Assembly: GCA_030681375.1 (NCBI GenBank)
Contig: JAUXWM010000042.1
Location: forward strand, 41,017-105,016
Source of the DNA: Gallionella sp.
Lineage (GTDB): Bacteria > Pseudomonadota > Gammaproteobacteria > Burkholderiales > Gallionellaceae
DNA: 64,000 bases
Direction of reading: 5' to 3'
Part shown: positions 1 to 9,346 of the stretch, in pieces
Position numbering within the stretch: position 1 is the first letter of the stretch
Layout of the letters: each line of letters opens with the position of its first letter
Program-made: the position numbers and the translations under genes
Notes under the pieces: model-generated
The model's input: the letters and a program-made list of their open reading frames with translations, nothing else
Database searches by the model: none
What the model was told of the DNA's origin: nothing

Positions 1-475
1 GCAACCATGCCATGATGTCCACAGGCGGGTGAATCACCGGCAATACATTGCGACCGCACTGTTCACAGGCCGAGATAGCGACTTGCTGCCAGTGCTCGGT
101 ACGCTTGACGACGCGTTCGGCGGAAAGCTTGGCTACACTGCGTGCGGTGGCCAGAGGCTGGATTTCGGTGACTCCCAGCTCAGTAGCCTTCTGTATCACC
201 CAGTCCATCTTCTCGCTACTCGACAAGGCTTGCGCCAGCAAAACCGGCAGTGGCGATTCGCGGTTGGCATCGATGCGTTTTAGCTCGCTGACGGTGACCT
301 GCTTGCCGCTCAGGTCGTCAAGCACACCATGACACTCGTTGCCGATCCCGTCAAACAATTGCACCGCGTCGCCCTCGCGCAAACGCAGCACGCGGCTGGC
401 GTGATGCGCAGCATCCGGCGGCAGCCTGAATGAACCCTGCTCCGGCAATGGAGGATGACAATAAAAACGCGGCAT
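1..475 (-). CDS. rsmE: 16S rRNA (uracil-1498-N3)-methyltransferase, 3' part missing at window edge
   Basis: The reverse strand reads from an ATG at 475 through the left edge without a stop, giving about 158 residues. RsmE methylates N3 of U1498 in 16S rRNA using SAM. The visible part holds the N-terminal PUA-like domain (start MPRFYCHPPLPEQG, then HHASRVLRLREGD) and the beginning of the SPOUT domain, with SSSEKMDWVIQKATELGV and the family-typical ARSVAK. The SAM-binding knot lies outside the window. The gene diverges from the redoxin gene at 547, so 476-546 must hold both promoters. Family identification is firm; completeness cannot be judged. Confidence 0.93.
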   Translation of the reverse strand, partial: MPRFYCHPPLPEQGSFRLPPDAAHHASRVLRLREGDAVQLFDGIGNECHGVLDDLSGKQVTVSELKRIDANRESPLPVLLAQALSSSEKMDWVIQKATELGVTEIQPLATARSVAKLSAERVVKRTEHWQQVAISACEQCGRNVLPVIHPPVDIMAWL

Positions 476-546
476 GATAGAAGATAATTGAGTGACTGAC
501 GGGCGTGATAATATACCGCCTCTGAATATCTTGTCAGGAGCATGAA

Positions 547-1101
547 ATGGTCAGTTTGCAACCCCCTCTGTGTGACTTCGGCTGGAAGGCACTCGATTTC
601 GATCTCCTGGGCGTGGACGGCGTACGTTATAACCTTGCCAATGCGCGAGGCGAAAACGGTTTACTGGTGATGTTTATCTGCAATCACTGCCCTTATGTGA
701 AATCCATACGCGAGCGTCTGGTGCGCGATACGCATGAGTTGCAGTTGCATGGCATTAACAGCGTCGCCATTATGTCCAACGATCCGGCTGAATATGAGGA
801 GGATTCGTTCGAGAACATGAAACAGGCGGCAATAAACTATCGCTACCCATTCCCGTATGTGTGGGATGAGACCCAGCAGGTGGCAAAAAATTACGGTGCC
901 GTGTGCACGCCGGATTTCTTCGGTTTCAATGCCAATCTGGAACTGCAATATCGCGGCCGCCTGGATGCCTCACGCAAGGAGGCCGTGGCGGATGCGCCGC
1001 GCGACTTGTTTGAAGCCATGTTGCAAGTGGCACGAACAGGCATGGGTCCGCGTGAGCAAATCGCCAGCATGGGCTGTTCCATCAAATGGAAAAACGAATG
1101 A
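547..1101 (+). CDS. Thioredoxin-family (AhpC/TSA-like) redox protein
   Basis: A 184-residue thioredoxin-fold protein. Residues 41-52 carry a CxxC active site in the context FICNHCPYVKS (Cys45 and Cys48), and YGAVCTPDFFGF near residue 120 supplies the cis-Pro loop typical of the PRX-like redoxins. There is no signal peptide, so it is probably a cytosolic thiol oxidoreductase or peroxiredoxin-like reductase; the substrate cannot be told from sequence. An AGGAG ribosome site at 536-540 supports the ATG at 547. It overlaps the downstream phosphatase gene in an ATGA arrangement, which suggests co-translation. Confidence 0.85.
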   Translation: MVSLQPPLCDFGWKALDFDLLGVDGVRYNLANARGENGLLVMFICNHCPYVKSIRERLVRDTHELQLHGINSVAIMSNDPAEYEEDSFENMKQAAINYRYPFPYVWDETQQVAKNYGAVCTPDFFGFNANLELQYRGRLDASRKEAVADAPRDLFEAMLQVARTGMGPREQIASMGCSIKWKNE

Positions 1102-1931
1102 TGGAACAGCGCAGCATGTCGAGAACCGGCACATTTGGCATGAGCGCGATGCTCAAGGCGGTGATCGCAGCAGTCAAACTGGTGGCAGCCGAAGAAATTA
1201 TGCCGCGCTACCTGAAGGTGGCACACCGGCACAAGAGCGATGGCAGCCTGTGCACTGACGCGGATATAGCCACGCAAACTGCGCTGACCCGAAAGCTGCA
1301 AGTCATTTGCAATGTCCCGGTGTTAGGCGAGGAGATGGCGGAAGCCGAGCAACTGGCGCTCTGGCAGAACTCACAGGAGGGCCTGTGGTGCGTCGATCCT
1401 ATCGATGGCACTTCCAACTTTGTGCATGGCCTGCCTTATTTTGCAATCTCAGTTGCCTTGCTGCGAGGCGGAAAAAGCGTGCTGGGCGTAGTGTACGATC
1501 CTGTCGCCGAAGAGGTATTTGCCGCCGAGTCAGGCAAGGGTGCGTATCTGAATGGTGAAAGACTGCTGGGGCGCGTAACGGCAGAAACGATGAATCGCGC
1601 GCTGGCCAATGTGGACTTGAAGCGACTGAACGCCGGGCTGGCGGCGACTTTGGCATCCCATCCGCCCTATGCTTCGCAACGCAATTTCGGCGCCAGTACG
1701 CTAGACTGGTGCTATACCGCTGCCGGACGTTACGACATGTATCTGCACGGCGGGCAAAAATTATGGGATTACGCTGCGGGCATGCTCATCTTGTCGGAAA
1801 CGGGCGGACATGCCTGCTGCATAGAAAATGATGATTTTGCGGCGACTGATGTCTGGCAGCGTTCGGTCATCGCGGCACGCAGCGAAACCCTGTTTAATGA
1901 ATGGAAAAGCTGGATACGCGCGCACTCCTGA
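1098..1931 (+). CDS. Inositol monophosphatase family phosphatase (HisN/SuhB-like)
   Basis: This is a Mg-dependent, Li-sensitive type phosphatase fold of about 277 residues. Metal-site motifs are all present: GEE, then CVDPIDGTSNFVHGLPYFA (motif A/B), and LWDYAAGMLILSETGG near the C-terminus. The start at 1098 is chosen because ATG there overlaps the preceding stop codon as ATGA; an ATG at 1086 and one at 1140 are alternatives. Members hydrolyse inositol-1-phosphate, histidinol-phosphate or 3'-phosphoadenosine-5'-phosphate, and sequence alone does not separate these. It probably shares an operon with the redoxin gene. Confidence 0.85.
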   Translation: MMEQRSMSRTGTFGMSAMLKAVIAAVKLVAAEEIMPRYLKVAHRHKSDGSLCTDADIATQTALTRKLQVICNVPVLGEEMAEAEQLALWQNSQEGLWCVDPIDGTSNFVHGLPYFAISVALLRGGKSVLGVVYDPVAEEVFAAESGKGAYLNGERLLGRVTAETMNRALANVDLKRLNAGLAATLASHPPYASQRNFGASTLDWCYTAAGRYDMYLHGGQKLWDYAAGMLILSETGGHACCIENDDFAATDVWQRSVIAARSETLFNEWKSWIRAHS

Positions 1932-2015
1932 GCATGGACAACTTCTGCCCGGCTAGGCAATACGCGTTCTGGTAAAATCCGCGGCTAAGTCAATTTAGGT
2001 TGCTAAAATAAACTC

Positions 2016-3389
2016 GTGAAAATATTGATACTGGGTGCGGGGCAGGTGGGCTCAACCGTGGCGGAAAGCTTGGTAAGCGAAGCCAATGACATCACGGTGG
2101 TGGATTCGGATGGCGCAAAGCTGGCTTTGCTGCAGGAACGTCTGGACTTGCGCACCCTGACCGGAAATGCCTCACACCCTTCGGTGCTGGAGCAAGCCGG
2201 CATTGCCGATACCGACATGTTGCTGGCTGTCACGCAAAGCGACGAAGTCAACATGGTGGCCTGCAAACTGGCTGCCAGCCTCTACAATACGCCCACGCGC
2301 ATCGCGCGGGTCCGCTCCGCCGATTTTCTGGCACGCCCTGAACTATTCAATAAAGACAATTTCTGCGTAGATTTTTCCATCTGCCCGGAACAAATTCTTA
2401 CCGACTACATCACCAAGCTGATTGAATTCCCCGAGGCTTTGCAAGTGCTGCGCTTCTCGCAGGGCAAGGCCTCGCTGGTGGCAGTCCGCGCCTTCGCCGG
2501 CGGGCCGCTGGTGGGGAAGCCGCTCAGCATTCTGCACGACAATATGCCGCATATCGATGCGCGCGTCGCTGCGATTTTCCGCAAGGATAGCCCGCTGATT
2601 CCCGAAGGCAGCACCGTAGTTGAAGATGGCGACGAAATCTTCTTCATAGCCGCAACCAACAATATCCGCGCCGTACTCAAGGAAATGCGCCGCATGGACA
2701 AGCCGGCCAAGCGCGTGATGATCGTGGGCGGCGGCAATATCGGCCTTCGTCTGGCCAAGGTGCTGGAAAACGATTATCAGGTCAAATTGATCGAATACAA
2801 CAAGAAAGCCTGCGCCAAACTGGCAGAGGAGCTGACCAACACACTGGTGTTGAACGGTGACGGCACAGATGAAAAGTTGATGCAGCAGGAAAATGTCGGT
2901 GAAGTTGACGTATTTTGCGCGCTCACCAACGACGATGAGAACAACATCATGTCGGCGCTACTCGCCAAACAGGGCGGCGCACGCAAGGTCATCGCCCTGA
3001 TCAACCGCAGCGCCTATGTCGATTTGTTGCAGGGCGGCAAGATCGACATCGCCCTGTCGCCCGCGAACGTCACCATAGGCTCGCTGCTCGCTTACGTGCG
3101 TCAGGGCGACGTGGCCGCAGTGCATTCACTGCGCCGCGGGGCGGCGGAGGCGCTGGAACTGGTAGTGCACGGCGACCGGCAGTCTTCCAAGGTGGTGGGG
3201 CGGCGCATCGACGAAATCGACCTGCCCAAAGGCGCCACGATCGGTGCGCTGGTGCGCGGCGACGAGGTCATCATGGGTCATCACGACGTGCGCATCGAGG
3301 CTGACGACCATGTGATCGTATTTGTGATCAACAAGCAAATGGTGAAAAAAGTCGAAAAATTATTCCAGGTCAGCCTCGGTTTCTTCTAA
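2016..3389 (+). CDS. trkA: Trk potassium uptake NAD-binding regulatory subunit TrkA
   Basis: TrkA is the cytoplasmic RCK ring that gates TrkH in response to NAD(H). The 457-residue length equals the usual tandem form. Two Rossmann domains are seen, one at the N-terminus (ILGAGQVGSTVAESL) and one near residue 230 (MIVGGGNIGLRLA). Each is followed by a TrkA_C domain (around residues 145-225 and 370-455). The start is GTG at 2016; no ATG fits the Rossmann strand. trkH follows after about 118 bases containing a palindrome, so the two may be transcribed together or be separated by that hairpin. Confidence 0.96.
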   Translation: MKILILGAGQVGSTVAESLVSEANDITVVDSDGAKLALLQERLDLRTLTGNASHPSVLEQAGIADTDMLLAVTQSDEVNMVACKLAASLYNTPTRIARVRSADFLARPELFNKDNFCVDFSICPEQILTDYITKLIEFPEALQVLRFSQGKASLVAVRAFAGGPLVGKPLSILHDNMPHIDARVAAIFRKDSPLIPEGSTVVEDGDEIFFIAATNNIRAVLKEMRRMDKPAKRVMIVGGGNIGLRLAKVLENDYQVKLIEYNKKACAKLAEELTNTLVLNGDGTDEKLMQQENVGEVDVFCALTNDDENNIMSALLAKQGGARKVIALINRSAYVDLLQGGKIDIALSPANVTIGSLLAYVRQGDVAAVHSLRRGAAEALELVVHGDRQSSKVVGRRIDEIDLPKGATIGALVRGDEVIMGHHDVRIEADDHVIVFVINKQMVKKVEKLFQVSLGFF

Positions 3390-3451
3390 CGGAAATGGCA
3401 ATGATGATGCTTTTGATGATAAAACGGGCCATGTCCGCTCCCTATCCCCAA

Positions 3452-3475
3452 CCCTCTCCCGCCTGCGGGCGAGGG
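3452..3475. repeat. REP-like palindrome between trkA and trkH
   Basis: An 11-base arm CCCTCTCCCGC at 3452-3462 and its near-complement GCGGGCGAGGG at 3465-3475 (one mismatch) enclose a 2-base loop. Hairpins of this CCCTCTCCCGC type are scattered in many proteobacterial genomes. There is no T-tract, so it is more likely an mRNA-stabilising or REP-type element than a terminator. Confidence 0.6.
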
Positions 3476-3507
3476 TGCAAACGAATCGCTGTGCGAGTTA
3501 TACGTTA

Positions 3508-4968
3508 ATGAAACGCACGCTTACCGTTATCCGCGCGCTGGGGCTGATGCTGATGGTGTTCAGTCTGGCCTATGTCATGCCTGTGGTGACCGCGCTGATC
3601 CATGGTGACAGCATCATGCAGCTGGATTTCCTGCTGGCCATGGTCTGGACCGCTGCTTTCGGATGCCTGATGTGGTTGCTCACGCGCCATCGCAAAGGCG
3701 AACTATCTGTCCGGCATGGCTATTTGCTGGTGGTTGCCATGTGGACAGCCATGCCGGCTTTCGGCACGCTACCCTTGTTGTTGTCCATACCCGGACTGTC
3801 TTTTACGGATGCCTATTTCGAAACCATGTCCGCCATGACCACCACCGGCGCAACGGTATTGACCGGACTGGACGATATGCCGCCGTCTATCAATGTATGG
3901 CGGCATGAGTTGCAATGGCTGGGCGGATTGGGCGTCATCGTGCTGGCAGTGGCCGTGCTGCCGCTGCTGGGTATAGGCGGGCGACAACTGTTCAAGGCGG
4001 AGACGCCTGGACCGATGAAGGATTCTTCGCTAGCACCGCGCATCGCCGACACAGCGCGCAATCTGTGGGCTGTCTATCTGGTGATCACACTGGCTTGTAT
4101 TGCATCACTGAAATGGGCAGGAATGAGCTGGCTGGACGCGGTGTGTCATGGATTTTCCACCACCGGGCTCGGCGGTTTCTCTACCCACGATGCCAGCGTC
4201 GGTTATTTTAATTCGCCGCTGATAGAATTCATCATGATCGTGTTCATGCTTTTCGCCGTGGTCAATTTTGCCACGCACTTTCTGGTCTGGCGCAGCCGCA
4301 GTCCCAGCGCCTATCTGCGCGACGTCGAAGCGCAGACTGCGTTGGGACTGATACTCTTCAGCTGCCTGGCGATCGCCTTTTTCCTTTGGTGGAACGGCGT
4401 TTATGCGGAATTTACCACCGCGCTGCGTCACGCCAGTTTTAACGTGGTCTCTATCGGGGCCAGTTCTGGCTTTGCCAGCCTGGACTACGCGCAATGGCCA
4501 ATCTTTGCACCCTTGTGGATGATGTTCATCGGCTGCATTGCCGCCAGCTCAGGATCGACTGGTGGCGGCATCAAGATGATACGCACGCTGGTACTGGTCA
4601 AGCAGGCGGGGCGCGAATTCGTCAAGCTGTTACACCCTTCCGCCGTCAATCCGCTGAAGATCGGCGGCCAAGTCATTCCGAACGGCGTGGTTTTTTCGGT
4701 ACTGGGATTTATTTTCCTGTATTTCATGACCATCGCCACTTTGACATTCGTGCTGTTAATCAGCGGCCTGGATTTCATCACGGCTTTCAGCGCAACTCTG
4801 GCCTGTGTCAATAACTTTGGCCCGGGTCTGGGCGCAGTCGGCCCGGCCAGCAACTATGCCGGATTGACTGATTTTCAAACCTGGGTATGCACGTTCGGCA
4901 TGCTGGTCGGCCGCCTGGAAATTTTCACGGTGCTGATACTGTTTACCCCGCAGTTCTGGCGACGCTGA
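3508..4968 (+). CDS. trkH: Trk system potassium uptake channel subunit TrkH
   Basis: This integral membrane K+ channel works with TrkA; 486 residues is close to E. coli TrkH at 483. The four selectivity-loop repeats are visible: MTTTGATVLTG, HGFSTTGLGGFSTH, SIGASSGFASLDY and CVNNFGPGLGAVGP. ASSGSTGGGIKMIRTL matches the family's intramembrane-loop region. A GTG at 3475 is in frame, but ATG at 3508 is preferred because GTG-3475 falls in the palindrome and the sequence from MKRTLTVIRALG matches the family start. Its stop (4966-4968) overlaps the next start codon as TGATG. Confidence 0.95.
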   Translation: MKRTLTVIRALGLMLMVFSLAYVMPVVTALIHGDSIMQLDFLLAMVWTAAFGCLMWLLTRHRKGELSVRHGYLLVVAMWTAMPAFGTLPLLLSIPGLSFTDAYFETMSAMTTTGATVLTGLDDMPPSINVWRHELQWLGGLGVIVLAVAVLPLLGIGGRQLFKAETPGPMKDSSLAPRIADTARNLWAVYLVITLACIASLKWAGMSWLDAVCHGFSTTGLGGFSTHDASVGYFNSPLIEFIMIVFMLFAVVNFATHFLVWRSRSPSAYLRDVEAQTALGLILFSCLAIAFFLWWNGVYAEFTTALRHASFNVVSIGASSGFASLDYAQWPIFAPLWMMFIGCIAASSGSTGGGIKMIRTLVLVKQAGREFVKLLHPSAVNPLKIGGQVIPNGVVFSVLGFIFLYFMTIATLTFVLLISGLDFITAFSATLACVNNFGPGLGAVGPASNYAGLTDFQTWVCTFGMLVGRLEIFTVLILFTPQFWRR

Positions 4969-5999
4969 TGAGCAGACCGAAAATGAATAGCCGCGTGCGC
5001 CCCGGTAAAGCCAGACAACAACAGCTGACAGTGAACGACGACGTGGAAATGCTGTTGCTGCCCGTGTTTCTGGAAGAGGCCGATGAATTGCGCCCGATGA
5101 TTAACGAGTCCTTACGCGCTTTGCGCGCAGAACCCGGTGATGACTCGCAACGGCAATTGATAAATCGTCTGCTACATACGTTCAAGGGAAGTGCGCGCAT
5201 GACAGGCGCGATGCGTATCGGCGACATTATTCACACCATGGAAGATCGTTTGCTCGTAGCCGCCCCTTCAGCCGGACTTTGGGGTGCGTTAAATGACGAT
5301 CTTGAGCGGATAAACAGCCTGCTGGAAGCATTGCGTGAAGCGCAGCTGGTTGCCGAAGCCAACCCTGTTGAGGACGGCAGCAAATCCGAGCAAGTGACCG
5401 CTGACAGCCCATTTGCCCGCATGAGCGAACGACTTTACCGCACGCTGCGGCAAACGGCCAAGGAACTGAACAAGCGCGTCAATCTTGAACTGATCGTGAA
5501 CGACGTTGAGCTGGAAGGACGTGTGCTGGAAAAAATGACCGCCCCGTTCGAGCACCTGTTGCGCAATGCCATCGCACACGGCGTGGAAAAAGAGCAACAG
5601 CGTATTGATAGCGATAAAGAGCTGATCGGCGAAATTCAGTTGTGCCTGCGTCAGGAAAACGATGAAGTGATCGTTGAATTCAGCGATGACGGGCGCGGCC
5701 TGAACCTGGCAGCTTTGCGCGCACAGGCTATCAAAAGGGGCTTGCTGAACGAGGCAGACATTCCGGAAGAGCAGCTGGAGCAACTGATCTTCATCCCCGG
5801 CATTTCGACGGCCGAGGCAGTGACCGGTGTGTCTGGTCGCGGTATCGGCATGGATGTGGTGCGCAGCGAAGTCACAGCCCTGGGTGGACGAATCGAAGTC
5901 CATTCGAAGCCGGGTCAGGGTACGCAATTCACCATACATCTCCCGGCTCACACCCTGGTTAGTCATAAGACGCGGAGCCGTTCCGCTATCGACCTGTGA
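4968..5999 (+). CDS. Truncated ChpA/CheA-like histidine kinase (HPt + HATPase only)
   Basis: A 343-residue protein carries one HPt domain (LLHTFKGSARMTGAMRIGD, phospho-accepting His in HTFKGS) and then a CheA-type ATPase domain. The ATPase region has the N-box FEHLLRNAIAHGVE, G1 SDDGRGL, G2 GRGIGMDVV and GQGTQFTIHLP. The linker (RLYRTLRQTAKELNKRV and LEKMTAPFEHLLRN) is closest in style to ChpA/PilL pilus chemosensory kinases, which normally run well beyond 1000 residues with a CheW-like P5 domain and receiver domains. All of that is absent: the protein ends just after the G3 box. The start at 4968 overlaps the trkH stop, implying translational coupling. It could be a degraded relic or a small orphan kinase. 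Confidence 0.75.
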   Translation: MSRPKMNSRVRPGKARQQQLTVNDDVEMLLLPVFLEEADELRPMINESLRALRAEPGDDSQRQLINRLLHTFKGSARMTGAMRIGDIIHTMEDRLLVAAPSAGLWGALNDDLERINSLLEALREAQLVAEANPVEDGSKSEQVTADSPFARMSERLYRTLRQTAKELNKRVNLELIVNDVELEGRVLEKMTAPFEHLLRNAIAHGVEKEQQRIDSDKELIGEIQLCLRQENDEVIVEFSDDGRGLNLAALRAQAIKRGLLNEADIPEEQLEQLIFIPGISTAEAVTGVSGRGIGMDVVRSEVTALGGRIEVHSKPGQGTQFTIHLPAHTLVSHKTRSRSAIDL

Positions 6000-6051
6000 A
6001 TTTAAGCAACGTCGAATTGTGAAGCAACCCTTAGCCAGCTACAATGCCGCC

Positions 6052-6612
6052 ATGTCTAAATTCGATCTTACCCATCACTTCCTGATTGCCATGCCCGCCA
6101 TGCAAGAGGGCTTCTTCGCCGGCACGCTGACTTACATCTGCGAACACGACGAAAACGGCGCGCTGGGGCTGGTGGTGAACCGCCCGATCAGCCTGACGCT
6201 GTCCGAGATGTTCAGCCAGATCAATATTCCGCTGCATCAAACCCGACTGGAAAGAATTCCGGTGCATATGGGCGGTCCTGTGCAAGTCGAACGCGGCTTT
6301 GTCTTACACGACACCCGACAGGATTGGCAATCTACCCTGCGCATCAACGACAGACTGGCGCTGACCACCTCAAAAGACATACTCGAAGCCATGGGCGAAG
6401 GAAGAGGTCCGGACAATTTTCTGGTCACGCTGGGCTATTCCGGCTGGGATCAAGGCCAGCTGGAACATGAAATCAACGAAAACACCTGGCTGACCGTGCC
6501 CGCCAACGAACACATCCTGTTCAAACTGCCTGCCGAAGAGCGGCTGGCCGCAGCGATGGCTTTGCTGGGCGTTGAATATTCAATGCTGGTCGAAGATGCC
6601 GGACATGCCTGA
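6052..6612 (+). CDS. algH: YqgE/AlgH family protein
   Basis: A 186-residue DUF179 protein. Family hallmarks are FLIAMPAMQEGFFAGTLTYI at the N-terminus, GALGLVVNRPISLTL, MGGPVQVERGFVLHD and LGYSGWDQGQLEHEI. Molecular function is unproven; in Pseudomonas algH was linked to alginate regulation, and the gene is nearly always next to yqgF/ruvX, as here. The ATG at 6052 is chosen because it starts the conserved MSKFDLTHHFL segment; upstream codons in the same frame lie in the previous gene. It overlaps ruvX by 8 bases. Confidence 0.93.
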   Translation: MSKFDLTHHFLIAMPAMQEGFFAGTLTYICEHDENGALGLVVNRPISLTLSEMFSQINIPLHQTRLERIPVHMGGPVQVERGFVLHDTRQDWQSTLRINDRLALTTSKDILEAMGEGRGPDNFLVTLGYSGWDQGQLEHEINENTWLTVPANEHILFKLPAEERLAAAMALLGVEYSMLVEDAGHA

Positions 6613-7120
6613 TAAGGCAGAATTGAGGATCAATGTCACGCCTCAGCCCTCAGTCCTCAGTCCTGTAGTTGGCACCCTGCTCGCCTTTGATTTTGGCACC
6701 CAGCGCATCGGTGTGGCTGTGGGCAATACCTTTTCTGCCCATGCACAAGCTTTGACCACCATTGCCGAAGAGAAAAACGAAATCCGCTTTGCGGCGATCA
6801 CAGCGCTGATCAGAGAATGGCAACCGTGCGCGCTGCTGGTGGGTCTGCCCTGTAACGATGACGGCAGCCCGCACGAATTAACCGCACTGTGCCGTCGCTT
6901 TGCAAACCGTCTGCACGGACGGTTTGCGCTGACGACCTTGCTGGTAGATGAGCGTTATACTTCGCTGGCGGCCAGCGAGCAGTTAAACAAGGAAGGCATA
7001 AGGGGCAGGCAGCAGCAGAGCCTGATAGACCAGTACGCCGCGCAGCAAATCATGCAGGCCTGGTTTGATGAACCGACAGCCTGTATCACCGTAGGGGCTG
7101 ACAGGAAGAAAAATGAATAA
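6605..7120 (+). CDS. ruvX: Holliday junction resolvase-like YqgF/RuvX (pre-16S rRNA nuclease)
   Basis: YqgF has an RNase H-like fold and is implicated in 5' maturation of 16S rRNA. Catalytic-site motifs are [16 protein letters not shown] (first Asp), [23 protein letters not shown] and a C-terminal [12 protein letters not shown]. At 171 residues it is longer than the usual ~138-150; the extra length is at the N-terminus, where three heptamer repeats (6642-6662) encode PQPSVLSP in front of the conserved core. Starts at 6572 (TTG), 6596 and 6605 are possible; 6605 is taken as it overlaps the algH stop. The 3' end overlaps pyrB by 8 bases. No pyrR gene is inserted between them, unlike in several relatives. 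Confidence 0.9.
   Translation: MPDKAELRINVTPQPSVLSPVVGTLLAFDFGTQRIGVAVGNTFSAHAQALTTIAEEKNEIRFAAITALIREWQPCALLVGLPCNDDGSPHELTALCRRFANRLHGRFALTTLLVDERYTSLAASEQLNKEGIRGRQQQSLIDQYAAQQIMQAWFDEPTACITVGADRKKNE
6642..6662. repeat. Heptanucleotide tandem repeat (3 units) inside ruvX
   Basis: Three consecutive 7-mers, CTCAGCC, CTCAGTC and CTCAGTC, lie in frame near the start of ruvX and encode part of PQPSVLSP. The reverse complement of the same heptamer family occurs in nasA at 44,981-45,015. Confidence 0.75.
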
Positions 7121-8069
7121 TCCGCAACTAAACAAACACGGTGAGCTCCAGCATCTGCTGAGCACCGAAGGCCTGCCGGCACGCATCATGCGCGAGATAC
7201 TCGACCGCGCCGCAACCTTTCTGGATGAGGCCGACGGCCATGAATTCAAAAAAGTGCCGTTGCTGCACGGCAAATCGGTGTTCAACGTATTCTTCGAGAA
7301 CAGCACCCGCACCCGCACCACCTTCGAGATCGCGGCCAAGAAATTGTCTGCTGACGTGGTCAACCTGAACATCGGCTCCTCCTCCACCAGCAAAGGCGAG
7401 ACGCTTCTGGACACGGTGGACAACCTTTGCGCGATGCATGCCGACATGTTCGTGGTGCGGCACTCGTCGAGTGGAGCGGCGCATCTGATCGCCCGTCACG
7501 TCGCGCCCGAGATACACGTCATCAATGCCGGTGACGGACGCCATGCGCATCCGACTCAGGCGTTGCTGGACATGTACACCATCCGGCATTACAAGAAGGA
7601 ATTCCACAACCTGCGCGTCGCCATTGTCGGCGACATCCTGCATTCGCGCGTGGCGCGCTCGCAGATACACGCGCTGACCACGCTGGGCGTACCGGAAGTG
7701 CGCGTCATTGCACCGAAAACACTGCTGCCCACTCACGTCGAAAAACTCGGCGTGCAGGTTTATCACGACATGGCGCAAGGACTCAAGGACGTGGACGTGG
7801 TGATGACCTTGCGCTTGCAGAACGAGCGCATGCAGGGCGCGCTGCTGCCTTCCGCACAGGAATTTTTCAAATACTACGGTCTGACGCAGGAGCGACTGGC
7901 GCTGGCCAGACCTGACGCCATCGTGATGCATCCCGGCCCGATGAATCGCGGCGTGGAAATCGATTCTTCCGTGGCGGACGGCCCGCAAGCTGTCATCCTG
8001 CCCCAAGTCACCTTCGGCGTCGCGGTACGCATGGCGGTGATGAGCACCTTAGCCGGGAATACACCATGA
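7113..8069 (+). CDS. pyrB: Aspartate carbamoyltransferase catalytic subunit
   Basis: PyrB condenses carbamoyl phosphate and aspartate in pyrimidine synthesis. The 318-residue sequence carries the carbamoyl-phosphate motif [20 protein letters not shown], the [12 protein letters not shown] segment, [12 protein letters not shown] and [11 protein letters not shown]. It is immediately followed by a non-catalytic dihydroorotase homologue with a 4-base overlap, as in the Pseudomonas-type ATCase dodecamer that needs PyrC' for assembly. No regulatory pyrI subunit is present. The start at 7113 overlaps ruvX by 8 bases. Confidence 0.97.
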   Translation: MNNPQLNKHGELQHLLSTEGLPARIMREILDRAATFLDEADGHEFKKVPLLHGKSVFNVFFENSTRTRTTFEIAAKKLSADVVNLNIGSSSTSKGETLLDTVDNLCAMHADMFVVRHSSSGAAHLIARHVAPEIHVINAGDGRHAHPTQALLDMYTIRHYKKEFHNLRVAIVGDILHSRVARSQIHALTTLGVPEVRVIAPKTLLPTHVEKLGVQVYHDMAQGLKDVDVVMTLRLQNERMQGALLPSAQEFFKYYGLTQERLALARPDAIVMHPGPMNRGVEIDSSVADGPQAVILPQVTFGVAVRMAVMSTLAGNTP

Positions 8070-9346
8070 ATATCCATATCAGGAATGGTCGGCTGATCGA
8101 CCCCAAGAACAGAATAGACGCGCAGCAGGACGTGTATATCGCCGAGCGGCGCATCGTCGCCATAGGCAAGCCACCGGAAGGTTTTGTCGCCGATCAGGTG
8201 ATTGATGCGGCAGAACTGATCGTGATGCCGGGGCTGGTGGATGTGGCGGCGCGTCTGCGCGAACCCGGTTACGAATATCGAGCCACGCTGGAATCGGAAA
8301 TGAATGCAGCCGTCGCGGGCGGCGTGACCTCGCTGGCCTGCCCGCCCGATACCGACCCGCCGCTGGACGAGCCGGGACTGGTGGAAATGCTCAAGCGTCG
8401 CGCACGCGTACTGAATCAGGCACGCGTATTCCCGATTGGCGCGCTGACTTACGGCCTGAAAGGGCTGGAACTGACCGAAATGATCGAGCTGACCGATGCC
8501 GGTTGCAAGGCCTTCAGTCAGGCGGATGCACCGCTCACCGATACCCGCGTGCTGATGCGTGCCATGCAATACGCGGCGACTTTCGGCTATCGGGTATGGC
8601 TGCGTCCGCAGGACAGTTTCCTCGCCAAGAACGGTGTGGCGCATGACGGCGAAGTGGCGACTCGCCTGGGTTTGCCGCCGATTCCGGTGGTAGCCGAAAC
8701 CATCGCACTCACCACCGCCTTGCAATTAGCACGCGAGACGGGCGTGATGCTGCATATCTGCCGGATTTCCAGCGCGGCGGGGGTAGAACTGCTGCGCGCC
8801 GCCAAACGCGAGGGATTGCAGGTGACCTGCGATGTCTCCATGAACCATGTACACCTGACCGAGATGGACATCGGTTACTTCGATGCCAACTGCCATTTGA
8901 TGCCACCGTTGCGCAGCCAGCGCGACCGGGCCGGACTGCTTGCAGGCTTGCTGGACGGGACGATAGATGCAATCTGTTCCAACCACTCGCCGGTGGATGA
9001 CGATGCCAAGCAATTGCCGTTCGCCGATGCCGAGGCGGGCGCGACCGGTCTGGAGTTGCTGCTGCCGCTGGTGCTGAAGTGGGCGGAACAGGAAAGTGTG
9101 CCGCTGCTGGACGCGCTGGCGCGCATCACCATCAGCCCGGCGCAGTTGCTGGGACAGCAAATGGGTCATCTGTCGGTCGGCGCCCACGCCGACATCTGCA
9201 TCTTCGATCCGCAGACAAGCTGGCGGGTCGCGCCTGCCGCGCTGAAGAGCCAAGGCAAAAACACGCCATTCAACGGCTATGAAATGCAGGGTCGGGTACG
9301 CTATACGCTGCTCGACGGACAGATGGTCTATGAAAGCCAATCATGA
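8066..9346 (+). CDS. pyrC': Dihydroorotase-like non-catalytic subunit PyrC' (PyrX)
   Basis: A 426-residue member of the amidohydrolase superfamily, homologous to type I dihydroorotase. The metal-binding HxH of active enzymes (PGLVDxHxHLREPG) reads [14 protein letters not shown] here, so both histidines are Ala-type residues. The later DH motif reads SNHSPVDDD. The conserved substrate-side segments remain ([24 protein letters not shown]). By analogy with Pseudomonas PyrC', it is most likely a structural partner of PyrB and not an enzyme, so a genuine dihydroorotase should be encoded elsewhere. Starts with ATGA overlap on pyrB and ends with ATGA overlap on the next gene. Confidence 0.9.
   Translation: MNIHIRNGRLIDPKNRIDAQQDVYIAERRIVAIGKPPEGFVADQVIDAAELIVMPGLVDVAARLREPGYEYRATLESEMNAAVAGGVTSLACPPDTDPPLDEPGLVEMLKRRARVLNQARVFPIGALTYGLKGLELTEMIELTDAGCKAFSQADAPLTDTRVLMRAMQYAATFGYRVWLRPQDSFLAKNGVAHDGEVATRLGLPPIPVVAETIALTTALQLARETGVMLHICRISSAAGVELLRAAKREGLQVTCDVSMNHVHLTEMDIGYFDANCHLMPPLRSQRDRAGLLAGLLDGTIDAICSNHSPVDDDAKQLPFADAEAGATGLELLLPLVLKWAEQESVPLLDALARITISPAQLLGQQMGHLSVGAHADICIFDPQTSWRVAPAALKSQGKNTPFNGYEMQGRVRYTLLDGQMVYESQS

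Noticed and set aside
7128..8006. A 292-codon open frame antisense to pyrB
   Set aside because: pyrB is certain from its active-site motifs; the antisense translation has no recognisable family.
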